From Gammaproteobacteria bacterium (lineage in GTDB: Bacteria > Pseudomonadota > Gammaproteobacteria > Steroidobacterales > Woeseiaceae), in NCBI GenBank assembly GCA_030429005.1, contig JAUIDP010000010.1, positions 1 to 63,312 on the forward strand: a stretch of 63,312 nucleotides of DNA, given 5' to 3'. A program made the position numbers and the translations under genes. This document shows positions 21,250-29,573 of the stretch, piece after piece. Within the stretch, counting starts at the first letter, position 1. Each line of letters begins with the position of its first letter. The notes beneath the pieces were generated by a model that made no database searches, was not told where the DNA came from, and saw only the letters and a list, made by a program, of their open reading frames with translations.

Positions 21250-22415
21250 TTCCTGTCCAGCGCTGCAGCAGGCATCGCCATGGCCGCGAGACACAGGACC
21301 AGTGCAACGACCGACATGTTGATCAACAAACCGTAGTTGTCTTCGCCGACCATCAGCGCGGCGATCGCCGGCCCGGACGCCAGCCCCATTTTCGATGCAA
21401 ACCCGCCGAGTGCCGCCATTTGGCCGGTGCTGTCGAATTCCGAGCACATGCCGAGCAGGTATGAAATGACGAACGCCCAGGTGATGCCCCAGAGAACGTT
21501 GGACCACCAATACACGGAAGTCTCCCAGCCGGCAGGTTTGAAATCGCTGTAGTGCAACAACCAGATCGAGACAGCCGTCAGCACAATCGCAATGCCCACC
21601 GGCCAGAGCCGGCCGAAGCGGGTCGACAGCAGGATCACGAGCACCGAGCCCACGATGGCCACCCAGGCCGCGACCCCGAGTGCTTTGGAAATGAACCCGG
21701 CGTCCAGCATCGCATACTTGCCAATGCCGATTGCATACGCATAGATGCCCATGTTCGCCGCCTGGAACAGGAATGTCGCCAGCAGCGCCAGTACGACCAG
21801 CCCGGCATTGCGCGGGTTGCTGCTGATCGCTGCTTGTGTCTCCTTCGCCGGGTAGTCCGACAGGAACGGCACCATCAACAGCGTCACCGTGCTGAACGCA
21901 ATCAGCGCCAGGAACAATGCCATTGTGCCAAATTCGGGCACCAGTGCCGGCAGGTAGATCAGCCCGAGGCCGCCCAGGCCGAACTGAATCGTCAGCAGGT
22001 AGCCAAAGGTTCGATCGACCTCCGTTGTGCGTGACATGACTGCGAAGCCGATGCCAACGAGCAACCCGCCGACACAGCCGTGCACGAACCGTGTGCCGAC
22101 AAGCACCGGGGCACTGGCCAGCAGCATGGACACGAAGTCAATGACGATCAGGCAAAGCAGCAGCACGACCGCGGCGACGCGCCAGTTGATGCGCTTTACG
22201 ATGAAGACGGCGCTGAACGCGCCAACGGCAGCACCGTAGACGTTGGCCGACCCGACCAGGCCCGCCTCGCGATTGCTGAACGCCAGCCCCTCGATCAGGC
22301 CATCCACGAGGGCGGGCATGATGTTGACATAGAACAGCCCTGCAGTGGCGAGAAACGCCAGCAGGACACGCGCAATCTCGCCATTTGGTGCAGCCTTCGG
22401 CACTGAACTAATCAC
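21246..22415 (-). CDS. MFS transporter
   Basis: Major facilitator permease of 389 residues with about twelve hydrophobic segments. The GTG at 22415 has GAGGG six bases upstream and is preferred to the TTG at 22421, which lies too close to that site. The loop motif between helices 2 and 3 is weak, and I see no substrate signature. It follows the TPR-sulfotransferase by 20 bp and overlaps the lipoprotein gene by 4 bp, so it is likely the inner-membrane step for whatever the upstream TonB receptor brings in. Confidence 0.85.
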   Translation of the reverse strand: MISSVPKAAPNGEIARVLLAFLATAGLFYVNIMPALVDGLIEGLAFSNREAGLVGSANVYGAAVGAFSAVFIVKRINWRVAAVVLLLCLIVIDFVSMLLASAPVLVGTRFVHGCVGGLLVGIGFAVMSRTTEVDRTFGYLLTIQFGLGGLGLIYLPALVPEFGTMALFLALIAFSTVTLLMVPFLSDYPAKETQAAISSNPRNAGLVVLALLATFLFQAANMGIYAYAIGIGKYAMLDAGFISKALGVAAWVAIVGSVLVILLSTRFGRLWPVGIAIVLTAVSIWLLHYSDFKPAGWETSVYWWSNVLWGITWAFVISYLLGMCSEFDSTGQMAALGGFASKMGLASGPAIAALMVGEDNYGLLINMSVVALVLCLAAMAMPAAALDRK

Positions 22416-22435
22416 AGGCAACCCTCTGCGGATGA

Positions 22436-24022
22436 TTATTCTTCATTGACTATGCCCGCCTCCCTCAGAATGTCGAATGCCGGCCGCAACTGTGCTTCGT
22501 GATTGCGCCATTTCAGGACCGAACTCCGGTAGACGGGCTGCCGGACCTGCACCGCACTGGCTGTCGTCGACGCGGCCTCGTGCAGGTGGAAGTCCAGGCA
22601 ACGTGCCTGCCAGTCGAGTCCGCATGCCGCCACCAGCTGTCGCGATTGCAGCTCGACATCGGCCACAAGGTCTTCATAACGAATGCTATGGATAACGCCC
22701 GGCAGCGCTGCTTTCCAGTGAGCCATCAAGCGATGATACTCAACGAAGTACCGCGCGAGTTCTTCGAGCTGGTAAGAAAACGGGTAGGCGTCGACGAACA
22801 ATGTCTTGTACACCGCGTAGATGGTATCCATCGGATCCCGATCAACGTGCACGATCGATGCATTCGGCAAGGCCAGGTGGATCAGCCCTGCGTAGAGATA
22901 GTTGAGCGGCAGCTTGTCGACGAAGCGCGGCGTATCGCCTGCCAGCGGTTGCGTGCCGGCAATGTAGGCGCGCCCGAGCGCGGCGAAATCAATATCGGTA
23001 GTCAGGCGAACCAGCGCATCGCGCGATGCCGGCGGCACGGTCACGTTACGGCGCACCTGCGCCATCATTTCCGTTGCAAAGGTGGCCAGTTCCCCGGCTG
23101 CGGTCACATCGGTGTGGCTCGCAAGAATGCGTTCGACCAGCGTCGTGCCGGTACGCGGCATGCCGAGCACGAAGATCGGCTTGCGGCTGTCACAGCCGTC
23201 CGAACCCCTGGCAAGGAATTCCGCGGAGTAGGCGGAGCGAATCGCACGAATCGTGCTGAGATCGCGTTCAAGGTCGTAACGCATGTTCTTGCGCCGATAG
23301 TTGGCACCGCGCCGCAGGTAGAAGAATGAGCGGTCCGTTTCGCCAATATCTTCCAGCTCCTTGGCCAGTGCATAGCAGATACTGGCCCTGGCGTATGGCT
23401 CCTCGATGCCGCTGTTGAGCAGTTCCTCGAGGGCCTCGACGTGATTGTTCCCGCGTGTCCAGGTACGCAGCTCGGAACGCAGTTTCCAGGCCTCGTGGTC
23501 GGCCGGATTCAGACTGATGGCCTTGTCGAAGTTGCGCTCTGCCTCGTCGAACTCACCCAGCGTACGCTGCAACATAGCAATGTTATAGAAATGGCGCGAA
23601 TCGTCCGGCGCCATTGCCGCCGCTCGCTCGTAGCAAGCGACGGCCGCCTTGCGTTCGCCTGTATTCGTCAGCAGCTGGCCCAGCGTTGCACACTGGTACG
23701 GCGTGACCATATCCGCCAGGACAAGCCGACCGATGCGATCGCGCGACTCCTCGTGCTGGCCCAGCTTCCAGAGGCAAAGCGCCTCCTGTAACAACCATGC
23801 GGCCGGCTCGCTGTCCATTCGCCGGGCTTCGCGAATTGCATCGAGCGCCATCGCCGTGTTGCCGAGTTTCAGGGCCAGCTGGCTTGCCGTATACCAGCCG
23901 GAGGCGTAGTTCGGAAACTCGCGGTTCAGACGCTCGCAGGCGGCTATTGCCGGTTGCGTCTCGTGCCTGTCCAGCAGGTCCCAGACCTGCTGTTCCAACT
24001 CTGATGCGTAGGTCGGCTTCAT
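22436..24022 (-). CDS. TPR-repeat sulfotransferase family protein
   Basis: About 528 residues. The N-terminal half consists of TPR repeats (for example WYTASQLALKLGNTAMALDAI and FYNIAMLQRTLGEFDEAERNF, roughly residues 5-200). The C-terminal half is a PAPS-dependent sulfotransferase fold: the 5'-phosphosulfate loop PIFVLGMPRTGTTLVERIL, then FVDKLPLNYLYAGLIHLALP and IVHVDRDPMDTIYAVYKTLF for 3'-phosphate binding. Start is ATG 24022 or GTG 24052; neither has a strong ribosome-binding site and the latter abuts a hairpin. Such fusions are common beside TonB receptors in marine proteobacteria, but their acceptor is generally unknown. Confidence 0.85.
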   Translation of the reverse strand: MKPTYASELEQQVWDLLDRHETQPAIAACERLNREFPNYASGWYTASQLALKLGNTAMALDAIREARRMDSEPAAWLLQEALCLWKLGQHEESRDRIGRLVLADMVTPYQCATLGQLLTNTGERKAAVACYERAAAMAPDDSRHFYNIAMLQRTLGEFDEAERNFDKAISLNPADHEAWKLRSELRTWTRGNNHVEALEELLNSGIEEPYARASICYALAKELEDIGETDRSFFYLRRGANYRRKNMRYDLERDLSTIRAIRSAYSAEFLARGSDGCDSRKPIFVLGMPRTGTTLVERILASHTDVTAAGELATFATEMMAQVRRNVTVPPASRDALVRLTTDIDFAALGRAYIAGTQPLAGDTPRFVDKLPLNYLYAGLIHLALPNASIVHVDRDPMDTIYAVYKTLFVDAYPFSYQLEELARYFVEYHRLMAHWKAALPGVIHSIRYEDLVADVELQSRQLVAACGLDWQARCLDFHLHEAASTTASAVQVRQPVYRSSVLKWRNHEAQLRPAFDILREAGIVNEE

Positions 24023-24054
24023 GATCCGATGGGCGTTGCGGTCGGTTGTCACAG

Positions 24055-24087
24055 GCGCGGGCCCGGCACCTGCTGCCGGGCCCGCGC
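24055..24087 (-). terminator. Strong GC-rich hairpin between TonB receptor and sulfotransferase genes
   Basis: A perfect 14-bp inverted repeat (arm GCGCGGGCCCGGCA at 24055-24068, arm at 24074-24087) with a 5-nt loop lies 37 bp after the receptor stop. No T-run follows on the minus strand, so it is not a canonical intrinsic terminator. It may be a 3'-end stabiliser or partial terminator lowering expression of the downstream genes. Confidence 0.5.
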
Positions 24088-24123
24088 GTTCTGTATTTGC
24101 CAGCTTATCGACGGTTTGTGAAC

Positions 24124-26640
24124 CTAGAATCGATAGCCGAATTTCAGACCAATCGTGCGTGGCAGGACAATAAACTGGCGGTTACCGTTGCCGTACCAGT
24201 TTTCGAACACACCGGTATCGTAACTCCAGTAACTGGACGGGAAGCCGCCGCTCGCGCCATCTTCGTCGCCGAGGTTCCTGACATAGAGCATCGCGGACCA
24301 CTTCTCACTCGCCAATGTCAGGTTGGCATTCATTATCGTGAACGCGTCATAGGTCTCGTTGAGCGTATCCTCCTGGTCGACAAAATTCTCGGTCTCGCTC
24401 TGGTAATAGGCATTGAATGCCGCCACCAGGTTCAGGCCGGAACTGAGCTGCCAGGTATTGTCGATCGCGAAGGTAAGAACATTCTCCGGTGCGCCCGGCA
24501 ATGTCGATCCCTTCGGCGCTACGACGCTGCCGGTTTGCGGGCTGATAAAGTCCTTGTCGAGTTCCGCCTTCACGTAAGTGTAGCCGAGGCGGTAATGAAA
24601 GCTGTCCGATGCATAGCCTTCGAGCTCGAGCTCGACGCCTTCCGTCGATGCCTTGTCGCCGTTCGCGGCAATATAGAAGCCGTACCAGGCCGACGTCGTG
24701 TTCAACTGCGGGTCGTCCCAGTCGACATGGAACAGCGATGCCGTGTACTGGAAGGTATCGCTGCCGCCTTTGATGCCCAGTTCGTAATTCTGCACGGAGT
24801 CGGAACCAAATGTCCGCACCGCCTCGGCATTCGGCTCGCCGAACGGATCGCCATCGTCATCGCTTGGCAACGACTGTGCGCCGCCGTGGCGATAGCCCTC
24901 GGAGTACGTGGCGTACAGCATAGAGCTGTCACTCAGGTCCCAGGCCGCATTCAGCTTGAACAAGGTATCGTCATCGCTGTCCTTCGACTGCGGCGCCATC
25001 GGCGATGTCCAGCCTTCGACCAGCGGGAAACCGAGAATAACGTCGTTGACCGTTTCGTTGTCAAACCAGCGGAAGCCGCCGGTCAGGCGGAACGTGTCCG
25101 ACACGTGAAACGTCAGTTCGCCGTAGATTGCCGTCTCGTCAAACGTCGTATCGCGACGGTATTCGAAGTCGATCTCAGACAGTTGCTGACCCGGATAGAA
25201 GGTCGCCGGCCAGAAGCCCGCACATTCGGGGCCGCCGGTGTTCACGCAGGCGTTATGGAACGCGTTCATGCCCGGGTTGTAGCTCAGTTGCCAGACGCTG
25301 TTGTCCTGGTCCATGTAGAAAGCACCGACGATCCAGTCGACGCTGCCTTCCGTGTCGTTCGAGACCAGTCGAAACTCCTGGATGAATGTCTCATCGTCAT
25401 AGCCGCGCTCGGCCCGTTGAGCCGGCCGGGGCCAGCCACCGCCATAGAACGCAGCATTCCAGTCACGGCTTGCGCCACTGCCTTCGCCGCCGCTGGCCCA
25501 TAGGCCGCCATTATCGCTGGCGCCAGAGCCCTCGTGGTCCAGCATCGATGTCGTCGACGTAAACGTGGCAAAGCCGAGGTCCCACTCGAGATCCAGGCTC
25601 GTCAATTCTGCCGTACGTTCGGACGGCTCCAGCAGCACCTGGCCACTGTCATCGTCGCCGTAATTGAAGTACAGGCCGGAGCCGGCCGGTTGGTTGTTGT
25701 CACCCAGTGTGGTCGAGCGGCGCGCCGCAATCTCGTCATCCTGCTTCTGGTAGGCAATTTGCAGGCTGAATGAGTCGCTGATATCGCTGCGCAATGCAAT
25801 CCGTGCGTAGTCGATCTCGACGGTATCGGCGTCTTCGATCTCCTCGAAACAGGCAACGTTCTGCAGGATCTGCGCGTCGGTTGCCGACCCCGGGTCGGTG
25901 CAGGTGCCGTTGACGTCGATCAGCGGCTCGCCTGCCGAATTGAGCTGGTAGGCATTGACGTAATCGATGATGCCGTCATTGTCGATGCGGCTGTACAAAG
26001 CACGAATCGCCGTGTTTTCGCCGATCGGAATATTGACCATCGCATCGAATGCGAGGTTGTCGCCGTCAGAGCCTGACGTCTGGCTGTAGTCAACCTCGAG
26101 ATCCGCTGCGAAGCTCTCCGCATCCGGCCGGCGGGCGATGTACCGCACCGTGCCGCCCAGTGAGCCGGAGCCGTACAGCGTGCCCTGCGGACCGCGCAGT
26201 ACCTCGACGCGCTCGATGTCCTTGACCAGGAAATCCGCGTACATCGGCGAATTGTCGTAGTACGTCGCAACGGTCGGCACGGCGTTCAGCATGATGTCGC
26301 CATTGGCGCCGTTGTCGACATTCAGGCCGCGAATGACGATGCTGTTGACCGTGCCGCTGTTCCGGTAGCCGCGATCGACAACCGTCACACCGTGCATCGC
26401 GCGCAAAACGTCATACTGGTTGACGATATTTTGCCGTTCCATCGACTCGCCGGACATCGCCGAGATGTTGTAGGGAATGTCCAGAACACTTGTCTCACGA
26501 ACAGCTGCGGTCACGATGATTTCTTCTATCTTGCCGTCCGAACCGGTCGACTGGGCGGCGACGAGCGGTGATCCACCGGCGATAGCAGCGCCGACGGCCA
26601 ATACCAGCGGTTTCTTGGTGAAGACTTTGTCAGTACTCAT
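24124..26640 (-). CDS. TonB-dependent outer-membrane receptor
   Basis: An 838-residue outer-membrane transporter from ATG 26640 (AAAGGAAA upstream). It has a signal peptide (residues about 1-30), a TonB box (IEEIIVTAAVRE), a plug domain with IVIRGLNVDN and VEVLRGPQGTLYGSGSLGGTVRYI, and a long beta-barrel ending in an aromatic residue (LKFGYRF), as usual for barrel assembly. Substrate class is not shown by sequence; iron, carbohydrate and organic-compound receptors of Sphingomonas type look similar. Paired CTGGACC repeats lie 71-100 bp upstream, tying it to the MocR regulator. It probably brings in the substrate processed by the nitrilase and serine hydrolase. Confidence 0.93.
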   Translation of the reverse strand: MSTDKVFTKKPLVLAVGAAIAGGSPLVAAQSTGSDGKIEEIIVTAAVRETSVLDIPYNISAMSGESMERQNIVNQYDVLRAMHGVTVVDRGYRNSGTVNSIVIRGLNVDNGANGDIMLNAVPTVATYYDNSPMYADFLVKDIERVEVLRGPQGTLYGSGSLGGTVRYIARRPDAESFAADLEVDYSQTSGSDGDNLAFDAMVNIPIGENTAIRALYSRIDNDGIIDYVNAYQLNSAGEPLIDVNGTCTDPGSATDAQILQNVACFEEIEDADTVEIDYARIALRSDISDSFSLQIAYQKQDDEIAARRSTTLGDNNQPAGSGLYFNYGDDDSGQVLLEPSERTAELTSLDLEWDLGFATFTSTTSMLDHEGSGASDNGGLWASGGEGSGASRDWNAAFYGGGWPRPAQRAERGYDDETFIQEFRLVSNDTEGSVDWIVGAFYMDQDNSVWQLSYNPGMNAFHNACVNTGGPECAGFWPATFYPGQQLSEIDFEYRRDTTFDETAIYGELTFHVSDTFRLTGGFRWFDNETVNDVILGFPLVEGWTSPMAPQSKDSDDDTLFKLNAAWDLSDSSMLYATYSEGYRHGGAQSLPSDDDGDPFGEPNAEAVRTFGSDSVQNYELGIKGGSDTFQYTASLFHVDWDDPQLNTTSAWYGFYIAANGDKASTEGVELELEGYASDSFHYRLGYTYVKAELDKDFISPQTGSVVAPKGSTLPGAPENVLTFAIDNTWQLSSGLNLVAAFNAYYQSETENFVDQEDTLNETYDAFTIMNANLTLASEKWSAMLYVRNLGDEDGASGGFPSSYWSYDTGVFENWYGNGNRQFIVLPRTIGLKFGYRF

Positions 26641-26710
26641 GATTTCCTTTCCCCCTGCCAACGCAGTGTTTGATGCATCCAGAGCTTAACGACCCTGGTT
26701 TGTGGTCGTA

Positions 26711-26740
26711 GGTCCAGAGTGATGAAAAATATTGGTCCAG
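26711..26740. promoter_or_regulatory. Direct-repeat operator for a MocR-type regulator, upstream of the TonB receptor
   Basis: Two GGTCCAG heptamers (CTGGACC in the sense of the genes) at 26711-26717 and 26734-26740 start 23 bp apart, 71-100 bp before the receptor ATG. The identical arrangement recurs before the nitrilase gene. Direct repeats with CTGGACC-like cores have been described for TauR, a MocR-family regulator. An inverted repeat ACGACC/GGTCGT at 26689-26709 lies next to it on the gene side. Confidence 0.7.
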
Positions 26741-26759
26741 TTGTCGATCACGGCGGCTG

Positions 26760-27617
26760 TCACCCGGGTTCGGGCCGGGTCGCCGGGCGGAGCTCGCCGA
26801 GGTCCTGCAGCGCCTCGGACGAGGCTTTGTCCGCGTATTGTGGAAAGCGGAGCCCGCTGTCGCGAAAGCTCTTCAGCGGTTGCCCCAGGTTCTGCCAGCC
26901 GTGCTGGCGAACATCCCGCAGGTAGGCGAGATCCAGCTTCAGCGGTATGACTTCACGCCCTTTGCCGGCCTGGTAGATCACCTCGCCGCCAGGTCCGGCA
27001 ATACAGGATTCGCCAACGCCGAGCGGGCCTGCCAGGTTGACGTCGAAGAAATACACCTGGTTCTGTGCCGCGTGCGCCCGGATCATGGCGGTTTCGACGC
27101 CGCGGTCGATCGTGCTCGTCAGGCTGGGATGCAGTATGACCTCGGCGCCCATCCAGGCCATGGCTCGAACAGTCTCCGGGAACCACATGTCATAGCAGTT
27201 GGAGACACCGAATCGCCCGACGCCCGGTATATCGAAGACGACGAACTCGTCGCCGGCCGTGGTCGAGTTTTCGTGCGGCAACCACGGGAACAGCTTGCGA
27301 TAACGTGCCACGACCGAGCCGTCCGGGTCGATAACCGGGACCGTGTTGTAGGTCGCTTCGCCGCTGGTCTCGAACAGTGATCCGGGCAGCAGCCAGATAC
27401 CGTGTTTCTTCGCAATGGCGCAGAAACGCTGCTCCGTGGGACCCGGCAATGCTTCGGCCAGCGCGCGGTCACCGCCGCAGGCATTCAGTTCGGGGCATAC
27501 CACCATCTGCAGCCACGGAAAACGGGCCATCACATGGTCGATTTCCGCGAGCATCGCGTCGCAGTTGTCGCCCCTGGCCGCTTCCAGTTGCAGCCCGGCA
27601 ATAGCAAATGTGGTCAT
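26760..27617 (-). CDS. Carbon-nitrogen hydrolase (nitrilase/amidase superfamily)
   Basis: Hydrolyses a carbon-nitrogen bond, probably an amide. The 285-residue protein starts at ATG 27617, preceded by GGGGGT. The catalytic triad is visible: E43 (CPELNACGG), K108 (YRKLFPW) and C141 (VSNCYDMWFPE). Members include aliphatic amidases, N-carbamoyl amino acid hydrolases and beta-ureidopropionase; the sequence does not decide. It lies between the MocR gene and the receptor, 119 bp from the latter, with its own copy of the direct-repeat operator 51-80 bp upstream. Confidence 0.9.
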   Translation of the reverse strand: MTTFAIAGLQLEAARGDNCDAMLAEIDHVMARFPWLQMVVCPELNACGGDRALAEALPGPTEQRFCAIAKKHGIWLLPGSLFETSGEATYNTVPVIDPDGSVVARYRKLFPWLPHENSTTAGDEFVVFDIPGVGRFGVSNCYDMWFPETVRAMAWMGAEVILHPSLTSTIDRGVETAMIRAHAAQNQVYFFDVNLAGPLGVGESCIAGPGGEVIYQAGKGREVIPLKLDLAYLRDVRQHGWQNLGQPLKSFRDSGLRFPQYADKASSEALQDLGELRPATRPEPG

Positions 27618-27667
27618 GTCCACCCCCTTGTTCAGAGCAGACTAATGCGACAAGGGCTTTCGGCATA

Positions 27668-27697
27668 GGTCCAGATTTATGCCATGCAAGGGTCCAG
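27668..27697. promoter_or_regulatory. Direct-repeat operator for a MocR-type regulator, upstream of the nitrilase-family gene
   Basis: GGTCCAG occurs at 27668-27674 and 27691-27697, again with starts 23 bp apart and in the same orientation as the pair at 26711-26740. It sits 51-80 bp before the hydrolase ATG and just after the MocR stop. The promoter-proximal copies of both pairs extend to CTGGACCTA. Confidence 0.72.
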
Positions 27698-27708
27698 ATT
27701 AAGGCAAC

Positions 27709-29547
27709 CTACCCGACCGCCTCCGGCAGGTCGCCTGCCAGGCGGATGTAGGCAGAGTCGACGATCTGCTTGTCGCTGTTGAAATACTTGATCTTGTCGC
27801 CGTCGATGACGATGTAATACCCTTTTTCCTCGCCGTAAACCCAGCGGTCCCATTTGCGGTAGAAAATATCGCCTTCAACCCGCCAGCGGCCACTGTCACT
27901 GTCTTCATTGGCGTAGCCACGCCGACCGGTCATGACGCCGTTCTCGAGGTGTTCGATGGTGCATGGCGCACCATGCACTTCGCGATAAAGCACCGTTGCA
28001 TTCAGCATCGCGCGCCGCAATTCGTCGCCTCTCAGCCAACGCCCGGTGGACGTCGACAGGTGTTCGACCTTGCCTTTGACGATCTCGCGAATCAGCCCAA
28101 CCAGGCGTTCAACCCCGGGGCGGATCCGCTCGACCGGGATACTGGTCACGCCCATGCGAATACAGTTCTCCGCGTTCTCCCGGATCGAGTAATAGTGCTC
28201 GACCGGCTCAACGAGGATTCCGTGTTGCTCGGACTGCCGGATCAGGTTAGCAACGTCAAAGTCGTCCGGCGTCCGCACCCAGTAGGTTGTCCCACCGACT
28301 TCGGGCGAAATCTCCATTGGCACGCCGCGCACGTTATTCAGAGCGCGCTGCAGCGCAACCCGGCGCTCGCGAAAAATTCGTCCGAGCCGCAACATCAGCG
28401 AATCGTAGTGGCCGAGTGACAGGAAATACGCCATCGTTCTCTGGTTGTTCAATGGCGGGTGATTCAGGATCTTGCGACGGACCTGCCGCGCGCGCCGAAT
28501 GAAATCCGCATTGGCAACGATAAAGCCCAGCCGGATGCCGGGTGCCAGCGCTTTCGACAGGCTGGCGACGTAGATAACGCGCCCGCCGGCGTCCATGCTG
28601 CGCAGCGCTGGCAACGGGTGATCCATGTAGTTCGTTTCGCACTCGTAGTCGTCTTCGACGACGAGAAAATCATGGGCGGTCGCAGCGTCCAGCAACTTGC
28701 GCCGGCGCTCCAGCGACATGGCAACCGCAGTAGGAATCTGGTGGCTGGGTGTCACATAGATGACATTGGCGTTGCAGAGCTTGTCGTCGACAACCAGGCC
28801 ATCCTCGTCTACCGGCTGGGTGACGACGTCGGCACCGCGCATCTGCAGCAATTGCCGAATCTCGTAGTTGCCCGGCTCCTCGACGGCAAAAGTCGTCGCC
28901 GTGTCGGCAAGCATCTGGCTGACGAGGTACAGGCTGTTCTGCGTACCCATCGTTACGAGGATCTCATCCGCATGCGCCTGGATCCCGCGGCGCGTCAGGA
29001 TCTTTGTGCGGATCTCTTCAATGAGCTTGGGGTCATCCGAGTCACCCCGGCCCGTCGACCATTCATTGACGTCCGCCACGCTGAGTGCCAGCCGGTTGGC
29101 CTCCCGCCATTCGGCCAGCGGGAACAATGTCTGGTCGAACTTGCCATCGATGAACGGGTACGGGTAGTAGCGCCAGTTCGGCTGGTCATGCACCTCGCGC
29201 CAGCGTGCCGGCAGCGAGCGTACGCGGCGGGCCCAGGCGGCACTTTCGGCCTGCGCTGCGACCGAACCCCTGCCACTGTGCCCGACCCTGGATTCGAGGA
29301 TCTGTTCGTTAACGAATATACCGCTGCGCTGGCGACTGACGAGGTAACCGTCGGCGATCAACTGGTGGTAAGCCGCAACCACTGTATTGCGGGCGACAGC
29401 CAGTTGCTGCGCGAGTTTGCGGCTCGACGGCAACTTCATGCCAGGCGGGAATGCTCCGCTCAGAATCCCGTCGACCAGTTTTTGCCGGATCTGGTTTTGC
29501 AGCCCCATTGAGCTGTTGGAATCGAGATAGATAATCGCGTCTTGCAC
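27709..29547 (-). CDS. MocR-family (GntR-aminotransferase) transcription regulator with C-terminal extension
   Basis: A 612-residue regulator starting at GTG. Residues about 8-78 are a GntR winged helix (GAFPPGMKLPSSRKLAQQLAV, NTVVAAYHQL, GYLVSRQRSGIFV). Residues about 125-490 are a fold-type I aminotransferase domain with the PLP lysine K332 (ASLSKALAPGIRLGF). Residues about 495-612 are an extra module absent from usual MocR proteins (about 480-500 residues), with many aromatic and charged residues (WRVEGDIFYRKWDRWVYG). Likely ligands are PLP-reactive amines or amino acids. Two paired direct repeats nearby are probable binding sites. Confidence 0.9.
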   Translation of the reverse strand: MQDAIIYLDSNSSMGLQNQIRQKLVDGILSGAFPPGMKLPSSRKLAQQLAVARNTVVAAYHQLIADGYLVSRQRSGIFVNEQILESRVGHSGRGSVAAQAESAAWARRVRSLPARWREVHDQPNWRYYPYPFIDGKFDQTLFPLAEWREANRLALSVADVNEWSTGRGDSDDPKLIEEIRTKILTRRGIQAHADEILVTMGTQNSLYLVSQMLADTATTFAVEEPGNYEIRQLLQMRGADVVTQPVDEDGLVVDDKLCNANVIYVTPSHQIPTAVAMSLERRRKLLDAATAHDFLVVEDDYECETNYMDHPLPALRSMDAGGRVIYVASLSKALAPGIRLGFIVANADFIRRARQVRRKILNHPPLNNQRTMAYFLSLGHYDSLMLRLGRIFRERRVALQRALNNVRGVPMEISPEVGGTTYWVRTPDDFDVANLIRQSEQHGILVEPVEHYYSIRENAENCIRMGVTSIPVERIRPGVERLVGLIREIVKGKVEHLSTSTGRWLRGDELRRAMLNATVLYREVHGAPCTIEHLENGVMTGRRGYANEDSDSGRWRVEGDIFYRKWDRWVYGEEKGYYIVIDGDKIKYFNSDKQIVDSAYIRLAGDLPEAVG

Positions 29548-29573
29548 AGTCGCTGCTCGTCGTTGGCCGGGTC

